Shown: piece by piece, positions 55,672-62,307 of the stretch
Layout: every line of letters begins with the position of its first letter
Position numbering within the stretch: position 1 is the first letter of the stretch
Origin: Ruminococcus sp.
Lineage (GTDB): Bacteria > Bacillota > Clostridia > Oscillospirales > Ruminococcaceae
Assembly (NCBI GenBank): GCA_024403995.1
Contig: JAKSQT010000006.1
Coordinates: 1-62,307, forward strand
Length of the DNA: 62,307 nucleotides
Direction of reading: 5' to 3'
Program-made: the position numbers and the translations under genes
The notes under the pieces: generated by a model
What the model was told of the DNA's origin: nothing
The model's database searches: none
The model's input: the letters and a program-made list of their open reading frames with translations, nothing else

Positions 55672-56553
55672 ATGAAGAAAAAAAGTGCTGCAAATATAAT
55701 ACTTGTTATTACATTGCTTATAGGCATAGGTCTGCTGCTGTATCCTTCTATAAGCGAATATATCAATTCAAAAAATCAGTCAAAGGTCATCGAAAGCTAT
55801 AACGATGCCATTGAAAATATCTCGGAAGAAAAAATGAAAGACGTTATCGCAGAGGCTCACAGATATAACGAAAAACTTGCCGCAACCAAAGACGCTTTCT
55901 ATAAGCCGTATCTTGTTGACGGCTATTACAGTGCTCTTGATGTGGACGGAACAGGCGTTATGGGATATGTCTCTATCGACAAGATAAAAGTTGAGCTTCC
56001 GATATATCATACCGTAGACGAAAACGTGCTCCAGATAGCCGCAGGTCATCTTCCCGGTTCAAGCCTGCCTGTTGGCGGTGAAAGCACTCACGCCGTTATT
56101 TCAGGACACCGTGGACTTCCGAGCGCAAAGCTTTTTTCAGACCTCGATAAGCTTGAAATAGGCGATACGTTCCGTATAACAGTTCTCAATGAGATATATA
56201 CATATCAGGTTGACAAGATAACGACCGTCCGCCCTAATGAGGTGGAAGAACTGCAAATTAAGAACGGCAAGGATTATTGCACGCTGTTTACGTGTACGCC
56301 ATACGGAATAAATACTCACCGTCTGCTGGTGCGTGGCGAAAGAATTGCCAATATCGAGGAGAAAAAGGTCTATGTGGCAAACGATGCATTCTATATTTCG
56401 CCGTTTATCGTAACTCCGATAGTGGCTGCACCGATGCTTCTCGTTCTGCTGATAGTCATGCTTGTCAACGGTGCAAATGCCAAGAAACGCAGAGAAAGAA
56501 ATCAGATAAAGCGCATTCTTGCAAATGATGAAAATAACGAATTTCATGAATAA
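55672..56553 (+). CDS. srtC: Class C sortase (pilus polymerase)
   Basis: The 293-residue sortase has an N-terminal anchor (about 8-27) and a C-terminal membrane helix (about 243-263), both normal for class C. The catalytic His is in ISGHRGLPSAKLF (about 143-155) and the Cys in TLFTCTPYGINTHRLLVRG (about 200-218, with the Arg near 213-217). It joins the pilin through its Lys to the Thr of LPxTG. A flexible lid is expected near residues 75-95; no clear DPW/DPF motif is seen. It is the only sortase in the cluster. Confidence 0.94.
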   Translation: MKKKSAANIILVITLLIGIGLLLYPSISEYINSKNQSKVIESYNDAIENISEEKMKDVIAEAHRYNEKLAATKDAFYKPYLVDGYYSALDVDGTGVMGYVSIDKIKVELPIYHTVDENVLQIAAGHLPGSSLPVGGESTHAVISGHRGLPSAKLFSDLDKLEIGDTFRITVLNEIYTYQVDKITTVRPNEVEELQIKNGKDYCTLFTCTPYGINTHRLLVRGERIANIEEKKVYVANDAFYISPFIVTPIVAAPMLLVLLIVMLVNGANAKKRRERNQIKRILANDENNEFHE

Positions 56554-56590
56554 ATCCCCACGAAACGTTTTGTTCCGAGGGGATTTTTTT
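56553..56590. terminator. Terminator between sortase and anti-sigma genes
   Basis: AATCCCC...GGGGATT stem and seven T at 56583-56590 on the plus strand. A short A run on the other side may serve the convergent gene. Confidence 0.75.
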
Positions 56591-56605
56591 CGGTGTTGCC
56601 TATAA

Positions 56606-57757
56606 TCAATCCTCATGCACAATAACATCAAGATCATAAAGTCCGCAGTTTATCCTCTGTGTTCCGTCAGGACGTATCTCCTCACATTTAAGCATGATAC
56701 CTGTTTCGATATCGGTATAAACAGTAAACTCATCTGATTGGTAAGTACCCTTTATGACGGCGCAGTTCCTTCCAAGCATTTCTTCCGTGCCGACAATGTC
56801 CCATGCATCAAAATCAGCAAGCCGTGAGAGTGCTATATCCTGCGGAAAAAGCACATTTGATGCCATCGGGAGATTTGTCCAGTCCGTTCTGAAATTATGA
56901 TATTTTTCTCCGCCGTATACATAGATCCTGTAATTATCGACAGGATATCGTATGATCGTATCAGGCTGATAACTGCAAACTATGTTCCCTCTGTCATCCT
57001 TTTTCGGCGGCATATCGGGATGATATTCATGTTCTTCAGTAAGCTCGCCGTTATAGTAAATTTCCTCGGAGGCAGTCTGCTCTAACAGATCGGTTTTGAA
57101 TTCGACCTGCGTTTCCTCAAACCAGCCTTTGCCCTCAGCCTCATCAAAATAGTCTACGCTGTTCAGCATCATGTGGCGGATATAGCTTTTGTTGGTGATA
57201 TCCGAAAGATTTTCGGCATCAGACGTGAGAAGCCTGTCCATATAATATCTGCGGTCAACGCCTTTTCTGTTGTATAAGTCCTGAACCGCAACAAGTCCGT
57301 CATTTTCCTCATCGGAAAGGTCAAGGTCATACTGCAAAACAGGTATATCCTCATAAAGTTCAAGCTCAATGTACTGCTTTTCCTCGGGAATAAATTCCGT
57401 AACAGTCTCCGTCAGGGGGTCAGCCGTTTCGGATGTTATTTCGGTGATATTTTCGGATAATTCATCAAGAGGATCATCCGGTGCATTTTGTGTATGCCTG
57501 AAAATCAGCACACCGCCTGCACAAATGCCCATAGTCAGCAGAAGTACAGACGCATATGAAAGTATTCTGTGCCATATTGGTCTGTGGTATTTTTCGGCAG
57601 TGCCTGTCTCATATGATGCGGATGTATCTGCACCGCTGTATTTTCTGGCAGTCAGCCTGCGAACTCTGTCGGCAGGTGTTTCGTGACAATACTCCGAGAT
57701 ATCCTCCAGAAGCTCATCATCGGCATTTTCCAGTATTTTCAGTTCAAAATTTTTCAT
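56606..57757 (-). CDS. Membrane anti-sigma-like protein
   Basis: The 383-residue protein has a cytoplasmic N-terminal part with an anti-sigma-like helix (LEDISEYCHETPADRVRRL, residues about 16-36), a single membrane helix (about 68-88) and an extracellular C-terminal domain rich in acidic and Tyr residues. The extracellular part ends in beta strands (TVYTDIETGIMLKCEEI). It resembles proteins that hold an ECF sigma factor, with an RsiV- or RseB-like external sensor. Its start overlaps the end of the sigma gene by 4 bases. The signal sensed is unknown. Confidence 0.75.
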   Translation of the reverse strand: MKNFELKILENADDELLEDISEYCHETPADRVRRLTARKYSGADTSASYETGTAEKYHRPIWHRILSYASVLLLTMGICAGGVLIFRHTQNAPDDPLDELSENITEITSETADPLTETVTEFIPEEKQYIELELYEDIPVLQYDLDLSDEENDGLVAVQDLYNRKGVDRRYYMDRLLTSDAENLSDITNKSYIRHMMLNSVDYFDEAEGKGWFEETQVEFKTDLLEQTASEEIYYNGELTEEHEYHPDMPPKKDDRGNIVCSYQPDTIIRYPVDNYRIYVYGGEKYHNFRTDWTNLPMASNVLFPQDIALSRLADFDAWDIVGTEEMLGRNCAVIKGTYQSDEFTVYTDIETGIMLKCEEIRPDGTQRINCGLYDLDVIVHED

Positions 57758-58287
57758 AGCATATCCTCCTCATGCATATTCAGCTTGTCTTTCAGCTTTT
57801 TCAGCGCACGGCTCTGTCTTTTTCTCACAGCGGACGCTTTCATACCGAGCATTTCCGCAATTTCCCCTGAAGTTTTGTTATAGTAAAAACTCTGCATGAT
57901 TATCGTCGCATCAGGCTCGCCGAGTGACTTAATGTTCTGAAAGACGATGTGCTGCATCTCACGGCGTTCAGAGTCGGACTCGATATTCAGGTCATCGGGA
58001 ATGTTCTCTGTATGCTCGTCATCAAGCGTGAACGTTCTGTGCCTGTGACCTGTGACGGCATTGAACATATCGGATGATTTATGCTTTGCGATACCGAATA
58101 TCAGGTTTTTCATGCTGTCAGACTTTTTCCCGCTGTCAAGAAAGCGGAACAGCGCAACAAATACCTCGCTTACACAGTCCTCGATATCTTCTCTTTTTGC
58201 ACAGCCTCTCAGCCTGTTGTATACTATCGCATAGACATAGCTGTAATATTCGTCAAATAATTTGCTGTAATACTCGTTTTGCTCCAT
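57754..58287 (-). CDS. ECF-type RNA polymerase sigma factor
   Basis: This 177-residue protein has sigma region 2 (YYSKLFDEYYSYVYAIVYNRL and DIEDCVSEVFVALFRFLD, about 5-62) and region 4 (ATIIMQSFYYNKTSGEIAEMLGMKASAVRKRQSRALKKL, about 124-162), with a short linker between. The ATG at 58287 follows GAGGTG; an in-frame extension upstream is not supported. It is followed by its anti-sigma-like partner. It lies next to, and converges on, the pilus operon, so envelope stress or pilus control is possible, with no binding site seen. Confidence 0.87.
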   Translation of the reverse strand: MEQNEYYSKLFDEYYSYVYAIVYNRLRGCAKREDIEDCVSEVFVALFRFLDSGKKSDSMKNLIFGIAKHKSSDMFNAVTGHRHRTFTLDDEHTENIPDDLNIESDSERREMQHIVFQNIKSLGEPDATIIMQSFYYNKTSGEIAEMLGMKASAVRKRQSRALKKLKDKLNMHEEDML

Positions 58288-58535
58288 TCTATCACCTCGG
58301 TGTATTGCTCTCAATATATTAGTCTGTTTATCGGTCTGATTTGTGACATAACGGCGGAAATTTTCTGAAAAATTGCTTATGATATGCATAATATCTTGCA
58401 AAATGCAGTATCGAAATCAAATATCGGTTTGTATTTTTGTTTCATACGCCGAATTTGAAAAAATGCTATTGACATTTCTCCGTTTTCGGTATATAATATT
58501 TAAGTCGCAGGGGATTACTCACGACAACATGAAAT

Positions 58536-58612
58536 GGCGGCATAGCTCAGTTGGCTAGAGTACTCGGTTCATACCCGATTGGTCGTTGGTTCGAATCCTA
58601 CTGCCGCTACCA
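58536..58612 (+). tRNA. tRNA-Met (anticodon CAT)
   Basis: A 77-base cloverleaf with acceptor GGCGGCA/TGCCGCT, D-loop AGCTCAGTTGGCTAGAG, anticodon loop TTCATAC, T-loop GGTTCGAATCC and encoded CCA. Since Ile-CAU also reads CAT before modification, the identity as elongator Met is likely but not proven. Confidence 0.9.
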
Positions 58613-58617
58613 TTTAA

Positions 58618-58692
58618 GGCCCGTTGGTCAAGAGGTTAAGACATCGCCCTTTCACGGCGGAATCATGGGTTCAATTCCCGTACGGGTCACCA
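58618..58692 (+). tRNA. tRNA-Glu (anticodon TTC)
   Basis: A 75-base cloverleaf with acceptor GGCCCGT/ACGGGTC, anticodon loop CTTTCAC (anticodon TTC), T-loop GGTTCAATTCC and encoded CCA. It is 5 bases from tRNA-Met and followed by a terminator at 58702-58740. The integrase gene lies right after it, so its 3' end is a likely attachment site. Confidence 0.92.
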
Positions 58693-58701
58693 TTCAATGT
58701 T

Positions 58702-58740
58702 CTCGGAAACAGCGTAATATCGCCGTTTCCGAGTTTTTCT
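58702..58740 (+). terminator. Terminator after the tRNA pair
   Basis: CTCGGAAAC...GTTTCCGAG stem (58702-58733) followed by TTTTTCTTTT. A further GAGCCG...CGGCTC hairpin with TTTTTT (58801-58834) overlaps the integrase 3' end. Confidence 0.8.
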
Positions 58741-58810
58741 TTTATATGGAGAATCCGCTTTGTTCTTTATCTGTTCTTTATTTTGAAAATGCGGAGGTTT
58801 GAGCCGTGGG

Positions 58811-60001
58811 TCAAGCACCCTTCGGCTCTTTTTTCTTGCCTGAGAAATCGAGTGCCGAACTGACGGCATCGGAGACTTTCGCTCTGGATTCTTCCAACAT
58901 ATGACAGTAGATATTACTTGTTGTAGAAACCGTCGAATGTCCTAACGCTCCCGAGACTGTCACGATGTCTACGCCCTGGTTGACGAGAAGTGAAGCGAAC
59001 AAGTGTCTGAAACTATGTAATCCATAGAACGGAAGGTCGTGCTTCTCACAGAATTCACCGAGCCAGAAATAAGGTGTGCCGTTCTGCATGGGCAGTCCGT
59101 TCCACTTGGTGTAGAGCCTGTCTGTCTCCACCCACTTGTCACCGCATTTGAGAGCCTGCATATCCTGTTCGTCCTTATATTCACGGAGCATATCCATTAT
59201 CTCCTGTGGGAATTTCAGTGTTCTCTGCGACTTGCGTGTTTTGGTGGTGTCGGTGTAAACGCCTTTCTTCGCCGTGTAGTTGCTTGTGCGGCGGACACTG
59301 ATGATGTTGTTCTCGAAATCCACGTCTTTCCATTCCAGACCGAGCATTTCACCACGGCGAAAACCGCTGTAGATCATCAGGTTGAAGAAAGTGCGGTACT
59401 TCAAGGGTTCATCGTTCAGCAGAGAAAGAAATCTTTGCACCTGTTCGGGCGTGTAGATCTTCTTTTCAGTCTGCTCGTTCTTCGGCAGTGTGACCTTTGC
59501 ACAGGGATTGTCGCTGACCACCCCCATTTTCACGGCGTAGGCGAACACATCGGATACGAAACTGAGGTTATGCCTTATGGTCTTTGGAGCGAGGGGCTTG
59601 CCTGTACGCTCGTTTGCACCGTCCTTTGAGAGCGAGTTGACGAAAGCCTGAATTTGTCTCGGCGTGATTTTGTCCATCCGCATATGACCGATAGCCGAGT
59701 ACACCCTCTTGCGGAGTTGAAGCATACGCTCATAAGTTGTGTTGCGGAGATTGGGTTTTGCATATTCTTCAAACCATTCCTCAGCAAACACTTCAAACTT
59801 TATTGCCTTGGACTGAAAACCATGATTACAAGCTTCTTCAAACATGACCGCCTGTCTGTTCAATTCTTTTTCGATTTGCTTCTGTGTCATTTTCGGTTCA
59901 GGCTTCCATGTCATAGACTGAATTACCTGTTTGCCTGTACTGTCATAGCCACAGCTTACTCTGATTGAGTAGCTGTCACCACGTTTCTGTATTGTAGCCA
60001 T
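58811..60001 (-). CDS. int: Tyrosine recombinase integrase of a mobilizable element
   Basis: The 396-residue protein has an N-terminal AP2-like arm-binding part (TIQKRGDSYSIRVSCGYDSTGK), a SAM-like core-binding domain (about 75-175) and the catalytic domain. Catalytic residues are Arg in FRRGEMLGLEWKDVD (about 215), His-x-x-Arg in LHSFRHLFASLLV (about 322), and the Tyr in VSTTSNIYCHMLEESR (about 358). It integrates and excises the element next to tRNA-Glu. The start follows AGGAGG. A promoter flanked by inverted repeats lies just upstream. Confidence 0.93.
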   Translation of the reverse strand: MATIQKRGDSYSIRVSCGYDSTGKQVIQSMTWKPEPKMTQKQIEKELNRQAVMFEEACNHGFQSKAIKFEVFAEEWFEEYAKPNLRNTTYERMLQLRKRVYSAIGHMRMDKITPRQIQAFVNSLSKDGANERTGKPLAPKTIRHNLSFVSDVFAYAVKMGVVSDNPCAKVTLPKNEQTEKKIYTPEQVQRFLSLLNDEPLKYRTFFNLMIYSGFRRGEMLGLEWKDVDFENNIISVRRTSNYTAKKGVYTDTTKTRKSQRTLKFPQEIMDMLREYKDEQDMQALKCGDKWVETDRLYTKWNGLPMQNGTPYFWLGEFCEKHDLPFYGLHSFRHLFASLLVNQGVDIVTVSGALGHSTVSTTSNIYCHMLEESRAKVSDAVSSALDFSGKKKEPKGA

Positions 60002-60026
60002 AATATAAAAACCTCCTGTTTTACAT

Positions 60027-60088
60027 CACAGCATACCTTCCGATGATAATTGTAGCGCATTTGCTACTGCTTGTCAAGGTATGCTGTG
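60027..60088 (-). promoter_or_regulatory. Integrase promoter bracketed by 13-bp inverted repeats
   Basis: On the minus strand, TTGACA (60072-60077), 17 bp, TACAAT (60049-60054). The arms CACAGCATACCTT (60027-60039) and AAGGTATGCTGTG (60076-60088) are perfect inverted repeats on either side, the right one overlapping the -35 box. They could be paired operator sites or form a hairpin in the leader; either would control int expression. Confidence 0.6.
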
Positions 60089-60115
60089 TTTTTTCACCTT
60101 TTGTTCTACTCTATA

Positions 60116-61393
60116 TTATTCCAGTCCCCACAATTTTTTCTTTTTGGTGACGGACTGCTGTATTTCCTGTTCATGAATATGTTCCTGTGTCTGTCTGACC
60201 TCAGCATATTTCTGAGGTTCATAGCGTTTCAACAGGCTCACAAATTCAGTCAGATCATCAACCTGAGTTTTCAAAGCTGAATTACTGCGGCGAAGCTCAT
60301 TGCATTCTCCCGAAGTCTGCTTCAAACGCTGACGAACATCATCGCATTCTTTTTGTGTGGCATCGAGCTTTTCGTGGAGCGAATAAATCGTATTTCCTGA
60401 CTTGTAAGCGTTGTCGTTGACCTTTTTAACGAGCTTGCAGAGCTTTTCAACTTTTGCGATAATATCGTCCTTATGCTTCATGATAGACAGCTTTCCGTCA
60501 AGCAAATCTTTCAGCTCCCTGGAAATCTGCTGACACTCGTTCTCAATCTTATCCTCTTTATCATAATCGGGAATATAGTTGAGAATGACATTGACCTGAG
60601 CGAGCTTTTGCTCAATTTCTTTATCAAGTGATTCACTCTTGCATTGTTTCTCAGAAATGTCCGCCGCTATCCGAGCATTCTGCTCCGCCAGCTCATCAGC
60701 CTGCCTACGTTGCTCTTTATATTCAGCAACTTCAAGTGTACCTCTGGACTTCTCAGGAATAGTCGGCTGAATATCGTGTTCAAGGCAGATTTTTTTGAGG
60801 ACTTCAACCTCAGAAGCTCTCCACCTTGCGATAGCATTTTTACCCTCACCAAATCCCATTTCTTTGAGTGCCTGAGCGATACCGTTTTGAGTGTCCTGAC
60901 CTCTTTTATAGTGCCCGACAGGAATGTAATCAATGTGCAGGTGCGGAGTGGCTTCGTCCATGTGGAGTACAGCGTTGAAAACGTAAAAATTCGGACTGCG
61001 TTTCTGAAAATCAGCCATGTACTCTTTCAGGCATTCCGCAACAAGCTCAGCGTCCTCAGTTCCGATGCCCGAATCTTCTTTTTTGCCTATTTGAACACAC
61101 ACTTCATAGAAGCTTTTCTGGTCAAGTGCATTTACCTTGACTGTGCTGCAAGGCTTGCACTCAAAAAGATGCTCATAGTAGTTGGAAATTTTCCTGTCGT
61201 TACGTTTCTGCTTGGCGTTATATCTTGCTGTTGCTTCACCGAAAAGCAGCTCATACGCCTCTGCTATCGGCTGACGAATAAACGTCACGTTATTTTGCAT
61301 TCGATTGCGGTCAACATTCTCCGCAATGAACTCTCGATTATTGTGAGCAAGTGAACCCTTTCCCTGACCAAAAGATATACTTTTTTCTTTCAT
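60116..61393 (-). CDS. mobV: MobV-family relaxase (Pre/Mob plasmid recombination protein)
   Basis: This 425-residue relaxase nicks an origin of transfer to let the element be mobilised by helper conjugation machinery. The N-terminal catalytic domain (1-200) holds SFGQGKGSLAHNNREF and NVTFIRQPIAEAYELLFGEA. The metal-binding HxDE...PHxH motif reads HMDEATPHLHIDYIPVGHY (about 157-175). A long charged coiled-coil (about 235-395) follows. The candidate oriT lies directly upstream. No conjugation genes are in view, so the element is mobilizable rather than self-transmissible as far as can be seen. Confidence 0.9.
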   Translation of the reverse strand: MKEKSISFGQGKGSLAHNNREFIAENVDRNRMQNNVTFIRQPIAEAYELLFGEATARYNAKQKRNDRKISNYYEHLFECKPCSTVKVNALDQKSFYEVCVQIGKKEDSGIGTEDAELVAECLKEYMADFQKRSPNFYVFNAVLHMDEATPHLHIDYIPVGHYKRGQDTQNGIAQALKEMGFGEGKNAIARWRASEVEVLKKICLEHDIQPTIPEKSRGTLEVAEYKEQRRQADELAEQNARIAADISEKQCKSESLDKEIEQKLAQVNVILNYIPDYDKEDKIENECQQISRELKDLLDGKLSIMKHKDDIIAKVEKLCKLVKKVNDNAYKSGNTIYSLHEKLDATQKECDDVRQRLKQTSGECNELRRSNSALKTQVDDLTEFVSLLKRYEPQKYAEVRQTQEHIHEQEIQQSVTKKKKLWGLE

Positions 61394-61439
61394 ATTTTCG
61401 CCTTTCTTTTTCGTTGGATTTGCTTCTCTCTGTCTATGA

Positions 61440-61580
61440 AATCCAATCAGATTTTACATGAGCATCACTTCCTTTCCTGACCGCTGAAGCGGAGTTAGCC
61501 CTCTTGGGCTTCGATGTGCAAGCACAGTTTACAACAGCGAATGCGCTGTTTGTAACTCCATAGTACTTCCGACAGCCCTG
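61440..61580. other. Candidate origin of transfer (oriT) region
   Basis: The 399-bp gap between mobV and the next gene has clustered inverted repeats: CCGCT-GA-AGCGG (about 61481-61492), AGCCC-TCTT-GGGCT (about 61497-61510), and an imperfect 13-base pair of arms GTTTACAACAGCG (61527-61539) and CGCTGTTTGTAAC (61544-61556). Multiple inverted repeats directly upstream of a MobV gene are typical of oriT. The nick site cannot be placed. The rest of the gap (61581-61792) shows no feature. Confidence 0.5.
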
Positions 61581-61792
61581 ACAGTCTATCAGAAGAACTA
61601 TGTCGCTCTGCGAGGCTTTTATAAGCCAAAAATGTGGGCGCAAACATACAAAAATCTGCACTACAATTTTTCAAAATCAGCTTTGCAAAAATAAAAAATT
61701 CAAGCATGATTTACTGCTCAAAATTGAACTGCTGTCTGCGCCTATATGGGCATCTGAACTCGGACAAAAATGTCCATGTTTGATTTTCTGAA

Positions 61793-61975
61793 TCAGAATG
61801 GAGGTTCTTCTTCAACACCAAAAGCTTCAAGCAGATATTCAATCTCATTTTTATAAAAATAGCTCTCATAACCGTTGAGGTAGTGAATGCTGCGAGTAAC
61901 AGCTTCACGGACATCAAGACCGCTTCTTTCTTCAAGGATAGAAGTCAGCGCTTTTACCTTTTCCATATCGGGCAT
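61793..61975 (-). CDS. Small hypothetical protein of the mobilizable element
   Basis: The 60-residue, mostly helical and acidic protein begins MPDMEKVKALTSILEERSGL and ends LLEAFGVEEEPPF. It starts 3 bases after the HTH gene stop, so the two are probably co-translated. A small accessory factor, for example for excision or transfer, is possible. I know no family for it. Confidence 0.5.
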   Translation of the reverse strand: MPDMEKVKALTSILEERSGLDVREAVTRSIHYLNGYESYFYKNEIEYLLEAFGVEEEPPF

Positions 61976-61978
61976 ATC

Positions 61979-62275
61979 TCACGCCCCCTTTCCCTGAAAA
62001 TACTCCACAAGGTCAGCCTTGTTGACGAGTATTTTTCCGTTCCTGCCTGCACCTGTTCTTACAGACTTCACTTTGCCCTGCTTCACAAGCTGGCGGACGG
62101 TGTGTTCGGAAAGACCGCTGATAAGTGCGGCGCTCTCCTTGATCGTGAGCATCTCCACCTTGTCGGCGGTCGATGCTTTGGCGGACTGCGGAGCGGAGTT
62201 CTCTCCGTCCTCGGTGAGCTGAATGAGCAGCTCCAGAATGTTGTCTACGATGGCTTTCTTTTCTGTTGTATTCAT
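61979..62275 (-). CDS. Excisionase-like helix-turn-helix protein
   Basis: The 98-residue protein has a winged/MerR-like DNA-binding domain in its second half: LTIKESAALISGLSEHTVRQLVKQGKVKSVRTG, then NGKILVNKADLVEYF. This is the pattern of excisionase-type HTH_17 proteins encoded with tyrosine integrases. An Asp/Glu-poor N-terminal region of about 40 residues precedes it. GAGAGAGG is seen before the ATG. It probably directs excision with the integrase. The window ends just upstream, so its operon may continue. Confidence 0.8.
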   Translation of the reverse strand: MNTTEKKAIVDNILELLIQLTEDGENSAPQSAKASTADKVEMLTIKESAALISGLSEHTVRQLVKQGKVKSVRTGAGRNGKILVNKADLVEYFQGKGA

Positions 62276-62307
62276 AGTAATAAACCTCTCTCTTTCTCGG
62301 TTTTATG

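Overview
The window comes from a low-to-mid GC, spore-forming Clostridia genome. The best fit is a Ruminococcus-like member of the Oscillospiraceae, judged from gene content and protein style rather than any database match. Supporting signs are the classical Firmicutes replication-origin gene order, a germination protease gene (gpr), a ytaF-type sporulation membrane protein gene, a T-box leader, a Noc/ParA/ParB set with consensus parS sites and a sortase-assembled pilus locus.

The centre is the chromosomal origin. On the minus strand, dnaA, dnaN, yaaA (S4), recF, remB, a REP-associated transposase gene (RAYT), gyrB, a ycxB-like gene, gyrA and a metallophosphoesterase gene run leftwards. On the plus strand, rpmH, rnpA, yidD, yidC, jag, mnmE, mnmG, rsmG, noc, parA, parB and serS run rightwards. 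DnaA-box-like sequences fill the dnaA-rpmH gap (21.2-21.8 kb) and the dnaN-dnaA gap (19.3-19.8 kb), giving a bipartite oriC. Five perfect parS palindromes lie between 26.8 and 30.5 kb. A further DnaA-box cluster sits far away, at about 3.9-4.1 kb.

Left of the origin are carB, a small lipoprotein gene, rodA, a comM/yifB-type ATPase gene, two genes for envelope proteins and ytaF. The ytaF upstream region holds a compact Fst/par-like type I toxin-antitoxin module. Right of the par genes are thrS behind a T-box leader, a decayed inverted partial copy of serS, a DUF2975/YozG/DUF4173-like membrane operon, rpsT, gpr, a GIY-YIG protein gene and an XRE regulator gene sharing an operator-like palindrome, xth, trxA, a TraX-family gene and a SERCA-type calcium ATPase gene.

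The segment 48.7-56.6 kb is a pilus operon. It encodes a coiled-coil protein, a dedicated signal peptidase, a fibro-slime/Cna-B tip adhesin (LPATG), a major pilin (LPTTG) and a class C sortase. An ECF-type sigma factor and a membrane anti-sigma-like protein are encoded convergently to it. tRNA-Met and tRNA-Glu follow, and the window ends inside an integrative mobilizable element: tyrosine integrase, MobV relaxase with an oriT-like region, and an excisionase-like HTH protein.

The strongest unusual signals are (1) a GTAG-plus-hairpin REP family whose 26-bp units occur inside the RAYT gene itself, in both orientations and in frame; (2) the type I toxin-antitoxin module; and (3) two near-identical 180-bp foldback MITEs, one next to rnpA and one next to the sortase gene.
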